A DNA stretch of 64,000 nucleotides. It comes from Hericium rajendrae. Taxonomy: Eukaryota; Basidiomycota; Agaricomycetes; Russulales; Hericiaceae. Of this stretch, positions 13,665 through 26,608 are shown in pieces. A model generated the notes under the pieces. The model made no database searches. It worked only from the letters and a program-made list of their open reading frames with translations, and was not told where the DNA came from. Made by a program: the position numbers and the translations under genes. The stretch spans positions 310,001 through 374,000 of the forward strand of contig CM065892.1 of assembly GCA_033439255.1 (NCBI GenBank). Reading direction: 5' to 3'. Each line of letters begins with the position of its first letter. Position 1 is the first letter of the stretch.

Positions 13665-15438
13665 CTATGCCCTCTGCCGCTTCGCCCACGCATCCACCAC
13701 CTCTTTCTCGAGTTCAACCTCATGCACTGCTTTCAGATGCCTCCTGAGATCATACGCCCGGTTGAACACGTATTCGCAGGGATCTGTCCCACCTCTTCTC
13801 CATGAGATCATCTCAGCATCCTCCATGTCCGACGGAATGGCCAGCTGCATCAGGGCGTCTTCCAGACCGCGCATCTCCGGGTATGGACAACGCAGCGTGC
13901 GCGCTGAAGCAGTTTGCGTCCGAACCACGTACGCCTTGCCAGTGATCGCGTCGATGTCGACTGGCACCGTGGGTTTCCGTTTAGTTTCGGGCTCCTGCGC
14001 GGGACCTTCGCCGTCTGTACCGCTCATCTCGGCGTCGGCCTGTTCGTCGTCCTCGCTGGACGACGACGAAATTTTGCGATGTAAGCGAGCGATGTGGCGC
14101 TGCAGGAGATGCTTGTATCCAAATGCACGCCCGCATGATGCATGGGAACAGACGAAATCTCGTCGTCCGAGATGGGTGATGGCATGATGGGTTGCCAATG
14201 CCTTTTTCTGGGAAAATGACAGGAAAAGTCAGTACCGCATTTTCAGAGCAGACAAGTGTATCTCCAAATGACGTACGGATTTGAAGTCCTTCTCGCATCC
14301 TTCTTCCTCACACTTCCAGTCCCTGCCGAGTTCACCTCCGCGTCGACGCTTCTTCGGTGGCTCGTCCTCGTCCCCACTGTCATTGCCCTCGTCGGCCTGA
14401 ATGGTATCCTCCATCTCTCGCTGTTCGTGCACTTTCAAGTGCGAACGTAGGCTCTTTTGCGTAGCGAAGGTTTTCCCATTACAAGATTCATGATGACAGG
14501 TAGGCGGATGTGCGGTGCGGACATGATGCTGGAGCGCACTCCAAGTAGGGTAGTAGGTAGGATCTGAGCTTGCGGACCGGCAAGCCTCGTGTATGCAGGT
14601 ATAACGCGAATCTATCGCAGCGGCATTAGTTTTGGTGATCACATCGCTGGCAGTCAGGCCACGCACCACTGTGTACTTTTGCGTGTGCCCGAAGTTTCTG
14701 ATTAGTCGAAAAAGACTTCGTGCAGCGCTCATGCTCGCATTGGTATGCTTTCGTCCCCGGCGGCGCATGCGCGGTTGCGAGATGCGTGCGCAGTTGATGA
14801 TGTTTCAAGAACTCCGACAAACACGAAGGATGACAGCACTGCAATATTCAAAGAAGGACACTGAATGCTTGAATACAGAAACTACAGTGACGCAGGCGCA
14901 CCTTGAACGGCTTCTCCCCCTTGTGAATCACGTCCAAATGCGCTTTTAGATGTTGAGCGGTCCAGAAGCGCTTCTCGCAGCCCGCTTCAGTGCATGGGAA
15001 GGGTCTGTCTGATTGAGGCTGGTGACTTCGGGCATGCGCCTGTAAATGGGTCTCGCGAAGATACGACTTTCCGCAGGTTGTGCATACGAACGGGCGCTGC
15101 ACCAGCATATCAGCTCTCCGACTCGAAAAGATAGAAGGACTAGCGTTACTCACCTCTCCAGTATGAGACCGCTCATGCTCCTCTAATCGGGAGGGCTTGG
15201 TATACGCTTTCTGACAACCTTCGAAAGTGCAATGATAACGCTTCTTGGTATCCGAGATGAATGTCCCGTTCACAATGGTTGGCACTCTAGATTTTGAGGG
15301 TCCAGCTTCGGGAATATATGAATCCTGATCAGACTCTGATAGAGATGCATCCGATGTTGCCGACAGATGGAGGACGAGGTCGTCGCGGGCTTTGCGTTTT
15401 CCAAGGACAGTTTCTGTGCGCGCTGAAGAACGCGCCAT
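13665..15438 (-). CDS. PZF1: TFIIIA-like C2H2 zinc-finger protein
   Basis: CDS complement(join(13665..14207,14277..14611,14667..14838,14902..15096,15154..15438)), 509 residues. An acidic/serine-rich lead of about 70 residues is followed by nine C2H2 fingers, for example CTFEGCQKAYTKPSRLEEH, CTTCGKSYLRETHLQAH, CEHERCTKSFSTNQKLRAH, CEEEGCEKDFKSKKALATH and CSHASCGRAFGYKHLLQRH. After an acidic linker (SSSSEDDEQADAEM) a final finger-like unit follows near the C-terminus. The finger number, the irregular sixth finger and the long linker before the last unit match TFIIIA, which binds the 5S rRNA gene and 5S rRNA. Every intron (55-69 bases) falls so that fingers stay in frame. A general multi-finger regulator is the alternative. 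Confidence 0.82.
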
Positions 15439-15843
15439 CTAGTTGAAGGAAAGGTGGCAAGCCTTTATTACGGTGTCAAGAGGAGTAGGCCAGTGCTAGT
15501 GCCTTGGCTAGCAGACCAGATCATAGACGAAAGATGGTTGTGAGAACGGGTGAAGACAACCGTGAGTATCTTCCTCACAGACGGCAGGCCGGCCCTGAAC
15601 AAGTCAACAAAATTCGTAGCCTTGCTGAGTTGATGCGTGTAGACTTCTACAAGAAATAATCCACTGCCACGACTTGTAGTGAACACAAACTCCGTCTCGA
15701 TTTCCTTTCAACTCCCCTTTACAAAACGACTCGGATGAAGTCCAGAATAGCATAGTGCGTATATTATCTATTTTATCGTACAAATTGTCCGTGGAACGCA
15801 CCAGTGTCCTGAAGGCGCTACGACCATACCCAGCTTTTCAGCT
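15439..15843. other. Intergenic gap upstream of the zinc-finger gene
   Basis: About 400 bases with the promoter of the zinc-finger gene; no other feature recognised. Confidence 0.5.
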
Positions 15844-18198
15844 TCAAAATTCACCCGTTCCATTTACAGCATCAAATGCTGCCCATTCCGGACGAAGGGC
15901 GTCGTTCTCCGACACTCGCCCTTTCTTCATATCATCTCGAACAACTTTCTCGAAGCGCTCTAGCAGCTTTACCTGCTCTTTGCAAGATTGGTAGAGTGGC
16001 GACTGCTCCCAGATATCTCGTGCGTTATTAAGGGCCTTTCTGATGCGCGGGATCATTGGCAACGTCTTTTTCAGCAGTGCGCCTGCGCGGAAGAGTGCTA
16101 CTATGCCGAGGATCAAAAAGTCTACGGCGGTATAAGGTAACAATCACTACAAAAGGACTTGCGAGGAGGATACGTACAAACACAGCGTTCGTCGTCTTGG
16201 GGGAAGAGTTCGGCTCCTCGAAGATAAAAGTCGTATGACTGCGTGGCATGCAGAGCGACATTTGCAGATCCTGCATCGTGATGGAAATATACGGACGCGC
16301 ATCGCATGTGATAGAGTCCCTTAGCCCTGTCAGCTCATTAATAGGTGGTCCTTCAGCTTTTGCAGTACGATAGCGAAGTACTCACGCCAATGCGATTGCC
16401 TCGGGATAAATAAAGAATGCCAGCACGAATCCGGGGTTCTTCTCGAAGTCACGCCAGTCCTGCCTGCGGACGTCCCGGAGAATCGCATCTGCTTCCTGCG
16501 ATACGTGGACATATCTAAACCTTTTGTCACTTCCTCCCAATTGTAGCAGAGCCTAGAAAGAGAAATCTCGTATGGATAACTGTTGAAAGATCACCGGACG
16601 AAGCGTCGTACCTGTAGATACCTCTCCAGCCGCATTGTCCGCACGCCGCGCACGAAGGTGTCTTCGAAAACTGCTCCTCGCTGCTGTCGAGGTACGTTTG
16701 GCCACTCTTTACGAACCCATTGCAAGACAGCCAATGCTCGGTCCAACAGAATAACGGAATCCACGACGGTGAGATCTGAGCCGCTCTTTATAAGCGAAAA
16801 AACGATGGAAGACCTGTACAAATAGTACCGGAAATGAGACACAGTCGCCATCCTTGCAGATTAACATACCGAATGCCAGTCCCGATTGCGGGTCGCACAG
16901 CATCCCAGCCGCCTTCATTCTTCAGATGTCGCACGAATGCGGCGATGTCCTCGATGTCTTCGTCAAAATTAGGCGTGTTGCAATAGGCAGCCTCAAGTGA
17001 CGCTGGTACGAAGCCAGACGAAGTTAGCTCACCCATCAGTTACTGGTTTCACTGATGATTAAACCTTGCAGGTATAAATTGTCGGTCCACCCGGGCGTCG
17101 TGAGGCGAATGACGCGGCTGTCCTTGAGAAATGCATTGCTGAAGCATTGCACAGCCTAAGAAGCTTTGTTATGAAGATTACGGTAGAAAAAATAGTCAAC
17201 GCACCCCCATCTCGCCTTGCACGCCAAGTTGACTTCCATCAGACTTCAAAAGTGCCATCTTTTTCTCTCCCGCTTGGAATTCCTGGTGCAGGTCAGTTCA
17301 AAGATCAGTTCAAACGAGGTGAATAAATACTATCGACTTCACATACTGTATACGCGTCGGCGAGAGTGATGGCCTATGTTCACCCTCATCAAACCTGAAA
17401 ACGGCAGATAATTTGGAAACATACGCACACATCTCTTCACCAAACCCTGCCGCAAGACCCGTGGCATAGCCGCCCGTGCCTTATTCCATGGTGAATTCTT
17501 ATTGTTCTTTTCCTTGAATGCGAGAGCTGAGTCCCAGAGCACGCTAGAATGGCTAGAGCGGGTGGAAGACGCTCTGCTGAGACCGTATAGGGCCGGTGTA
17601 TTCGAGCCAGTGCTCGCCGCGATAGTCTGCGTATCGAGGTCGAGGTCGATCGGAGGACCTTCAAGAGCATCAAGCGCTGCCTCGTAGAGTGCCCGCCCAT
17701 TCGAAACGGCCTCTCGTGTATCGTCGGCTGGCATGGCTGCAATAGCACGTCGCCAGCTTTCAGCTGCGTCGGCCGTGTTGTCCTGGGACTAATCAAGGTC
17801 GAAAAGGTGAGCGATCATGACAATAAAGTGCTAACCACACCTCCTGGGCAACCGCAAGTCGATCCCATGCTTTCGGCAAGGACTCATTCAATCTCGTGGC
17901 CTATGATGAAATACAGTTCATAAATCCGATAATCGTGATCAAACCAAAGGACTTACTGTTCTCGCATCTCTCTCCATCTGGATGAAGCTGCAGGAATGAG
18001 TAATTCAACGTAGAGAAGCATCAAGGTAACATCTTACTTTCCCATCGCATGATGACAATCGGCGCGCTTCACGTATAGGGAAGCGTTGTCGCTTTCGTAG
18101 ACAAGAGCTTGTGTATACCGCGCCAGAGCCTCTTTGTACTCCCTCTTTGCGAATAGTTCGTCCCCTTCATTCACTAATACCGTCGCGTTCTCAGGCAT
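15844..18198 (-). CDS. TPR-like protein, many exons
   Basis: The start at 18198 opens with NEGDELFAKREYKEALARYT, a canonical first TPR repeat, followed by YESDNASLYVKRADCHHAMG. Later exons read RLNESLPKAWDRLAVAQE, then a Ser/Thr-rich linker, EAAYCNTPNFDEDIEDIAAF, LDRALAVLQWVRKEWPNVP, YDFYLRGAELFPQDDER and a C-terminal helix KEQVKLLERFEKVVRDDMKK before the stop at 15844. About ten introns of 45-60 bases are needed; examples are the phase-1 junction near 16135-16175 (GTACGT...TAG) and GTGAGT-type donors near 16380 and 17410. I have not fixed every boundary. It resembles a group of Agaricomycete TPR-like proteins with no assigned function. The fold call is good at the N-terminus and weaker elsewhere. 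Confidence 0.7.
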
Positions 18199-18892
18199 GG
18201 GAGCAGGCGTCTACTAAGTAGATGCTGTCAAGTAGGAGAGGTCGGAATGAAAGGTCGTGTGTGAAGGACTTGAACAGCCTAAAAACAATCCGCAGTACTA
18301 GTACTTACTTAGCTCCTACTCATGCTCGTGAGACTAATGCGGTGACCCTTCCAATCTGTCACAAGCATAGAGTCGATCAACCCCGCGCATGATGAATGAT
18401 GGAGGCATTGTAACGACTTCCTTTATGTGAGTAGGGCTGTACATTCGTGCGACTTGAAAGGAGACACCTGAGCGCTTCAACCGTTGCTAGGACTCTTCGT
18501 CGACAGGTTCCAAGGAGGATCTTGGAGCTTACTTGCGCGCTTAAACAAGTTCATCGGAGACGTTTTGACTGCATGTCAGAAAGAGAGGGCACGCGAACTT
18601 CGAACCAAGATGTGAGACTACGTATAGGCTAGCCAAGTTCCACCATTGCGCGCTTAGACTGAATTTGCATCGCCACAATAGCTATCCCATCATCCTACCA
18701 TCTCTCGCCAGGAATGCGGACTTTTCCAAGATGCTGTGTTCTTTCATAGCTAGTAAGTAAGTTACCTTCCACAGGACTTGAGAACTCTGGATTCGTATAG
18801 CCCGAGTCCACACTAGATCAAACTCGTATGTCGCCAGCGTTTTGATCAAATACAATTTGATCAAAGACAACAAGATAAGATACAAGCAACAG
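18199..18892. other. Intergenic gap
   Basis: About 690 bases with the promoter of the TPR-like gene and the 3' region of eIF3m. Two TTTGATCAAA-like palindromic words lie at 18839-18864; no gene seen. Confidence 0.5.
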
Positions 18893-20535
18893 TCAAGCAG
18901 CGACCTGAGCCTCCGGCGCAGCTGCCAGCTCTCCCGTTTTTTCAGTCTCCTCCTCCTGCGTTTCAGGTGCCGCTGTGGGTGGCGTCGGTCCGGTTCGCTT
19001 CTTAGAGTTTTCAACCACCTCGAGGACGCCCTCCAATCCCGCACGCCACGCACTCAAGCGCTTCTCCAGGAGCTCCCACTGTTCACGCTCGAAGGTCCGC
19101 GATGGAGCACGCACGACATGCAGTGTCTGTGTCGTCTGAGAGAGCTTGCCTGAAAGCAGATGGACCCGGATGACTGCAGGTCAACGCCACGCAATCAGTA
19201 CGAGACCCACGATGAAGGGAGAATCGCACCATCGATAACCCATTTTTCGACTTCACTGGGGTCGACCTGCAGGGTCGAAGCGATTTTAGAGTAGGGCAGA
19301 TCTGAGCCGATGTTTTGGAAGCCGAGCGATGCCAGCGAGAGGAGGCGCATCTTCCGCTCTAGCTGTGCATAGTCGAGCGCTACCGTCACCGACTTAAGCG
19401 ATCCGGCCTAACACTGAGAATGGTAGCAGAGAAGCCCTCACCATATTTTTCCGCTGCGCCTGGATGGCTGGCTTGCCACGCCTTCAGCTCTTCGACCCCA
19501 CTGTTGACGAAGATCTGCAGAAGCTGGAACAACTCGTGGTCCTTCTGCCCTACGACGGCATCGATCTTAAACAAAGAGTCGAAATCGAAGATGGTGGGGG
19601 AAGATAGGGATGCAGCGATGAGGTCAATTGCAACAGCCTGCGCTTCTGGCAAGGATGCGTCGATCGAGCGAACCCATGAGACTTTGTAGTGATACGAGGT
19701 CCCTCTGAAGGACAATCGAAGTCAGATTCCAGCCTGTAAGCAGAAGTAATAGACACGCACGCGTCACCTGCCTTGGCGAAAACGTCGACCAAGGTCTTCA
19801 GGAATGCATTCTTGTCGCTGGGAGAGACAGCCCACTCCTCCAGCCACTTTTGGACGTCCTCCCGGGACAGTTGCAGCACATCCAGCTCGTCTCTGGAGCT
19901 GGCGAGGTCCAGCAACGTCTTGTAGACGGACAGCCGTAATTTCGACGTCCGTGGCAAGGCATTGAATAAATTTGACAGTCTACGAAATGCATGAAGTTAC
20001 AATCATCGGGTAACAAGAATCTGAATACACACATCCGGTACTTGATATTAGAGTCGGATTGCGAAGCTACGATTACTTGCAACAGTTTGGATACATGTTC
20101 TTTTGTCTCTGGGGACTCGACTGGCCACAGTGTGAGCACATGAGCGTACAACAAGTTAAAGAAACCCTCGATCTCTGCAAACATAAAATCGTGTCAGACG
20201 CCCTAGCATGCGAAGCGGTGAATCTACTCACCTCGCTCAGACCCCTCTCCCAAGCCCGTGACCTCGCCCAACACGTTTGGGAATACTTGTCTTCTCCGAC
20301 CCTCATCCTGCGCTATAGGCGTCTGGCCCTCTCCGACCTGCAAAGATTCCTGCACCGATTGAATGTACGATGCGCGTTCCGCCTCCGGTCGGCTGAGCGC
20401 GATGTAGTTCGCTAATTCTATAACCTGGTCACCACCATCAATCAGTGACCTCCTTTACTCAGGGATGGATGTTATTACCTGCTCCTCGAATGTCCCCTCC
20501 GCGAAAATAGCTACAGAATCTGTTGCTGTAGCCAT
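18893..20535 (-). CDS. Translation initiation factor eIF3 subunit M
   Basis: CDS complement(join(18893..19173,19230..19379,19442..19704,19761..19979,20033..20174,20232..20424,20479..20535)), 434 residues. eIF3m is a PCI-domain subunit of eIF3, which recruits mRNA to the 40S ribosome. Family blocks are KYRILSNLFNALP, the PCI winged-helix part ERKMRLLSLASLGFQNIGSD, LQVDPSEVEKWVIDG, and the ending TFEREQWELLEKRLSAWRAG. After that comes a 45-residue Glu/Ala-rich tail. Six introns of 53-62 bases all keep phase and the total is divisible by three. The ATG at 20535 gives MATATDSVAIFAEGTFEEQV, a sensible N-terminus. Confidence 0.92.
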
Positions 20536-20904
20536 TATTTTTGACGAGCCTTCGGCCGGTAGATACAAAAAGTCAAGTAACGAAGCCTTTGGACAACAAG
20601 ACCAAACAACCTTCCAGCCGTTGCCTAAACGGGCATCACTAGCGATAATCTCTGGATAGAATTTGGTAGAAAGTACAGATTGGAGGATAACCTGAACAAA
20701 ATTTGACCAGATTATGCACAATACGCATCTCCTCTATCCAACAACGTCAAGTTCTGCTGATGACGTCCAGATTGCTGAAGAACTCAGGTAATATCAATGT
20801 GCTGATATCTTGGAAGCACAGTTGAAGGCGGAAGTCTATGGACCGCCATGGGTATGCTAAGTCTATGTACATGCCCCCCGAGTGGCGCGACAATATATGC
20901 ACGA
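20536..20904. other. Intergenic gap between eIF3m and the DUF2009 gene
   Basis: About 370 bases: the eIF3m promoter and the DUF2009 gene 3' end. Nothing else seen. Confidence 0.5.
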
Positions 20905-23088
20905 TTACCATTCACCATCAAACCCAACGAAACCCGTAAGCAAGAACACATGAAAATATCTTTTCTTCTCGAGCGAGGCGCACCAGTTCCACGCGCTCGT
21001 CAGCCGCCCATCGATACAGCTGCCGGCTTCGAAGAAGTTGTCCGCACCGCTCCCGTCGAAGGCATGTCGGAAGAAATCGCTAAGAATCTCAAGGTAGAGC
21101 GCATCTAGCGAACCATACTCGGCGTCTATGTAGCTGCGGAGTGCATGGTCCTTGTATATGTTAGGAAGCTGGGTGAGTGTATTGCAGATGGGAAGAAGGA
21201 TGCGGTAAATTTGGGAATATTTGTCTGTCACACGAGGGTAAGTGGTGCTCATGACGAAAAAATCTCAGGCTTACCTATGAACATGAGCGCATTTGGAACG
21301 TTGTGGTCGCCCATGTGGATCACGGATGAGCCTATCCATGTGCCAACGCTTCTCTGCGCGCGGTGAAGGATAGCATGCATCATTCGAGAGGTCTTCGGTG
21401 CAGCCTGTACACGGTTGAGACCCTGACCAGTGTCCCGCAAGCGGTACATAACGTTCTCGGAGAGAAGGTCTTGTTCGGCAAGTGTCCATAGATGAAACAT
21501 GTCTGATCCACCACATGTTAGAAATCCCTTGCACCGACTGACTATGATGGGGCAACTTACCGTGAAGGATCTCACGCCAGAGCGTTAGACTCTGGAGCAC
21601 GTACGCATACTGCTTCGAGTGATCATGGCTCAACCGCGCTCCACCCTTGCCACTCTTGATCGCCAGGCTGTCCTTGCCCTTCTTATGCCGAACCTCCGAG
21701 GAGTGGAAGTACTCTTTCAGATACCCGATCATCTTCTCGCAGGGATCGCGGTTCACCCTCAGGAAGGCATGATTGTCGCCAATGCTGTACAAAGCCTGCC
21801 GCACGGTCTCTTGAGATAACTGGCCCACAGCATACTGCGAAGACAGCCTCTCAATCGCACGTTCCTTCGCCTTGATGTTCTTCTGGATCTCGCGCCGGCT
21901 ACGGCCCTCGTCGACGATTTCTTGCGTTGCGACGCCGATAAGGGGATCGCGGAGCATGTCGAGGGCTGAATTATCCTCAAGAAGTGTGTACACTGTCTTG
22001 ATCGGCGAGACACAGGTGAAGCTGAGCATGTCCTTCACTTCGGGCGTTTGGCTGTCCTGCAGTGAATAGTTTATCAACGAAACGTCTTATTTCACCAAGA
22101 AGTTACATACCTGGAGCATGTAGATCAGCTTCCCGTACGTCGTCCGCATTTTATCTGGGTTCATGATCTTGTGCCGCCGACCTAGCTCGAAGATCCGCTG
22201 ATAGAATTCGGAGTTCGACTCGAAGTCTCGATCGGCGAAAAGCTCCTGCCCCTGCTTGTAATCGGCAGCGATGACAAGACCTGCAAGCACCGCACACAGT
22301 TCGCGAATCTGATGCACGACACGCTTCGCTTTGCTCAGCCCAAATCCTAGGGTATCGATCTTATCGGTATATTCGGAGACTTGGAGTGCAGCATCGAGCA
22401 GACGCAGGAATTTTCGCTCGCTGAGAGTGAGGCGGATTGGGATAAATTTAGCGCGCTCGATGAACCATTCGCCAGGATTGCTGCCGGGCGCTGGCTGTGA
22501 GCCGAGATAGATGGTATCGGTGGTGGGCGCTGGGTTAACCAAGCGCTCGAGTTCGTCGTCCGAACCTGCGTCATCTGTGTCCATCTGGAAGTAAACGCGA
22601 AATCAGCCGTTTGATCACTTGAATAGACAGAGAACATACCGCATCCCCAGTCATCTCTGTGCCTTTCTCGCCATTTGCTGACAATTTGGGCTTCTTTTCG
22701 GGCTGCTGGGCGAGCAGTTTCGTCGCATGCCGTTTCCGCGAACCTTTCCGGTGCTGAGCTGCGAAGCAGACCTCGCAGTAGTCATCTTGACATGTCTCGC
22801 AGTGCACTTGTGCTGGTTGATCTGGAGTTGATAATGCAAAGTAATTCTCAGTGCATGCCACACGCATGACACACTTCCATACATACCTTCGCATTCTATG
22901 CAATATCCCGCTGCTGCCTCCTTGCCCGTCTCCTCGTCGTCCACACCTTCAGCGGGAATGTCTGGTTGTATCCCTGGGTGCTCTAAGTTCTCATTGTTCC
23001 CATCCAGGATTTTTGCTAGCGAAAAGACACTTTTGAGGCTGCTGGCGCGAGTGTTCTCTCCCGAGACGTCGGACGAGCTCCGGGTCAT
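20905..23088 (-). CDS. DUF2009 (UPF0652) protein with B-box-like zinc motif
   Basis: CDS complement(join(20905..21224,21275..21502,21561..22056,22111..22584,22640..22821,22887..23088)), 633 residues. Near the N-terminus a Cys/His cluster (CIECE, then HCETCQDDYCEVCFAAQHRK ... RHATKLL) looks like a B-box zinc finger. The remainder matches the eukaryotic DUF2009 family of unknown function: RKFLRLLDAALQVSEYTDKI, MRTTYGKLIYMLQDSQTPEV, FTCVSPIKTVYTLLED, FHLWTLAEQDLLSENVMYRL, IGSSVIHMGDHNVPNALMFI and IYRILLPICNTLTQLP. Five introns of 50-65 bases keep frame and fall between these blocks. The ATG at 23088 is the first in frame. The biochemical role is unknown. Confidence 0.85.
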
Positions 23089-23594
23089 TGCACCAAGTAG
23101 CTTCAAGTCTATAAGTTGCCGAATGATGAATCGACGAAATAGAAAGCAATTTGTATGTCCGGATTGTCAGAGGCGAAGCGTGTAGGAAGTTGTTGTCCCA
23201 CTTCCGAGTCTCCGAAGCCCGGGTCAAATCATTCCCAAATTATCCCCCGATCTTACGTCATACAATCACATAGATTTCCGGGCGTCTATTATCAGTCGGT
23301 TGCAGCAACTTGGATTCGCTCAAACTTGCGACAAGTCCCACCGTCAACCTAGAAGTTATACTCCAGCATCTCTATTGCCTCCAGCCTTCTATCATTCGCA
23401 GTCCTCAAAACTTCGGCTTTCGGCCTCGTGGAACAGTAGTGAGCATCACCGACGGAATCGCATAAGTAATACTCCTCATCCCTCCAGCCGTCGAGTCGGA
23501 AACATGTGCGCGGTCATGGATGGACGTCAGATTCGTTGATCCTGAGGCGTGGAGGTTGACGTTGAGCCGATGGGAGGCTGCAATGGACTTCACA
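23089..23594. other. Intergenic gap
   Basis: About 500 bases with the DUF2009 gene promoter and the 3' end of the first S28 peptidase gene. Nothing further recognised. Confidence 0.5.
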
Positions 23595-25745
23595 TCAATG
23601 ACTACTTCTGAAGTCTTCCATCCATCGATGCATGAACGAAAGTGCCTGCTTCTGCACGTTCGCGACTGTAGGATCGACATCGCCCGCAGCCGCCCTCAAG
23701 TCGGAGAAATGAAACCCATCGCTGATCACAATTGGCTGGCTATTTGTGCTCGCAATGTTGTGTTCATCTGCCGAGACCGTTGCGTCGCGCCAGGGATCCC
23801 CTAGAGAGTAACGACTCAAGTTAGTGAACCTGGGCGGATAAAGGAGGTAAGTCAATCCTCACGTTTGCCATTGGCAAAGAATATGCGGCCAGCCTGGACG
23901 TTCCAGCCGTCGTATGCTTCATTGAGCTTCTGAACGTTTGGCAGAGGAGGAGTACTAAATGCCTCAGGGAACATCATTACGCATTGTCGCTGGTGAGCGG
24001 CGGTCAGCCATGATAACTCTGGTCCATGGATCATGGAATTCACCTCGTCATAATCAGGTTGAATTAGGCGCGATGCGATGGTCAGTGAATTGGTAGGAGC
24101 GCCGTCCTGAAAACCCCCGATTTCATTGCATCTGAAATAGGATCAGTGCGGCCCTACTAGTCAGGCTAGCAAGAACCTACACGAGCCAATACCATGAACG
24201 CTGAGCATTGTTCACACTTGTATCGGTCCAATAGGACTGACTAGCATTATAGGTACCCAGGCAAGCTCTATGTCTCCTTGTCAGTGTCCTGCTATGATAC
24301 CTTCAAGGACCAGTACTCACTCTGCACCCTGATTTCCGCAAACTTGAACAAGGCAAGATGAGAATTGAGAATTCAAACGAAAAGCCATGCTTACGCAATT
24401 GCAGATATGTGTTTCTGAAGTATGCTCCCCATGCTGCAATAGCGTGTTCAAGCCCGAACCCGTCGGTAGGCGCGATCTTGCCGTTATCGACCTCCAGGGC
24501 ATCGCAGAATCGATAGAACTGTGCCCCCGGTCCTGAAAGAGGTGAGAGATTCTGCCAGTCCCAAAGATTGTTCCGTACTGACGATGTCAAAAATCAGCAT
24601 CGGACATGGATATGAGGCAGAATGGCAATTTACATGCGCCTGTGACATCATCGAAGTGAGTGACATCCGACATGCCAAATGCGTCTTTGAGATGATTGAC
24701 GGCACTGCTGTTCCCAGAGGCATAGGTATCGTCGAAATGCTTGATGACGGCTTGGACATCCGCAGAGCAATTCTGAGGCATAAACTGCCGTATGATGTCA
24801 AAATAACGCCAGAAGTCTCTACGACATTCGTCAAATGCTGTACAACATAAGCCGAGACGAATAAAATATTACACAGTGCCTTGGACCACCCCGGACGACG
24901 CATAGCCGGCCCAGAATACGTCTGGCTTGCTGTTATTATATCAGTACGTAAACATTCCTGACAGACACCAACAGAGTACTGACTTGACTCTAATGAAGCT
25001 GGGCAACGCGCCTATCCTGTGCATGAGTATGGATACGTCGTTATTTCAACGAGAATCTACCTGAATAACTTCCACCAAGTAGGACCCAGGGCGCTTTGTC
25101 CGGCGTCACATTGTCACCTCCAGGCATTGGGAGCTTCGCGGTTCGGGCGAAATAAGCAAAGTCGTCTAGCGCATGCTGGACCGTGAGGTACTTCAGGCTC
25201 TTCGAAGTTAGGTCCGGGTACGGATTTGACAAGCCAAAAAAGCGATGTTCAATCAAGAGCGTCGCGCCTTTTTCTTGCTGGGCGATCATGCCAAAAATAC
25301 TGATATTCGTTAGGTATCCCGAGTAGCCTATTGCAAGAGGTACGTGATACCATTCGCCAAAGTGACAAAAATTCGTGAGCACTCACCACCGGCATTATTC
25401 TCTCCAGGTGTAAACATAAGAATTGGGCCACCTGTCACCGTCTGTAAGTCGGTGTGTTTACGGGACGCAAGCATACCCACCTGGTTCGTAATACTCCCAG
25501 TCCATCCAATACCGCTGTTTAAATGTACCCAGTCGCAGGTCATTATGATCAATAGGCTGGTCGAAGTAGTACGTCGTATTCAACGGCGGAAGCGACGCGC
25601 CCGTCACCGCATGTTTCACGAAATTCGTAATTGGGCTAAGCGGTGTCATCACCGGCCGCGGCGCCATGTTCGCATGAAGTCGGCCATCGGGTAACCTCGC
25701 TGAAACGACCCCTGCGAGGAGAATGAATGGAATGGTGAGCAACAT
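23595..25745 (-). CDS. Secreted S28-family serine peptidase, copy A
   Basis: Multi-exon gene, start at 25745, stop at 23595. A signal peptide (MLLTIPFILLAGVVSA) is followed by RLPDGRLHANMAP and the family opening YYFDQPIDH...TFKQRYW. The nucleophile elbow GGSYSG is encoded at about 25,061-25,092. Later come NCSADVQAV, FYRFCDALEVDNG, MMFPEAFSTPPLP, the catalytic-Asp region GDPWRDATVSAD and the catalytic-His region SDGFHFSDL. S28 peptidases (lysosomal Pro-X carboxypeptidase, DPP2, fungal prolyl endoproteases) cleave after proline; fungal members are usually secreted. About ten short introns are implied and not all are placed. The first of three tandem paralogues. Here His is followed by Phe, where copies B and C have Cys (GFHCSDL). 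Confidence 0.85.
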
Positions 25746-26608
25746 CTGGAACCAGATGCAAGTACGCGAAGGAACTACTAGACTAGATGTCGTGTACTTT
25801 TATATGTCTTCTAGGGCGCTAGGTCTACGATCAATTCGAACTGCTGGGCCGACATGTGGATTGTTTCGTGGTGGCTCCATCTTAACGGTCTTCTTCGGCC
25901 TCGCTTCTGGACCGTACGGACGCCTGCGGTAGCTCCGTGGACAGGATTGAGGGTGCCACGTATCAAGCGACCCTTGAGGCCGTGGAGATGGAAGTTGTTG
26001 TGAGTGTGCTAGGCGATGATCAAGGGTTGTTCTCTCGATTCTATGCCCGACGGCACAGAATCGGATACCTCATACTACCACATGAGCATAAGTAGCAGAA
26101 GTGTAGTGGCTAGTTCCAATTAGTCGGTCAAGTGATGACCATGATGAAGGGGTGCTGGCATCCTTTCTTTCGAGTCGAGGCCCTGCACGTCAGGTGCGGT
26201 TCTCGATACAGGTGTCTTCAACCTTCATCAGGTTTGCTCCAGGGCCGATGGCTACTAAACGACGTACACGGCGAACACTTTGTGCTCCTAGCCGCTGAAC
26301 AGTAGCGGACATTCCCCTTGTATCTCTAACGTCGGTGCCTCGAGGAATCGTCGAGTCGCGGTGCAGATCTGCCTTCGAGTTTCTCCGCAAAGTACTCGAA
26401 GCAGTTGCGGAATCCACTTTCCATTTAGCATAACATCATTCGGGCTTCATGTTATCCTCTCACGGGTATGTTCACAGTGCCTGGGAGATTATAACATGGA
26501 CGATGGAGGAAACACGGAGAACATACAATGTGGAGCAATAAATTGGGAACGTACATCGAGCAGCCAAAGCCGAACTGGAGAAATGGTGCCTAATGAGCTC
26601 CTTAAGGA
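25746..26608. other. Intergenic gap between S28 copies A and B
   Basis: About 860 bases. It should hold the promoter of copy A and the 3' end of copy B. Reading frames here are short and lack any family resemblance, so none is called. Confidence 0.5.
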
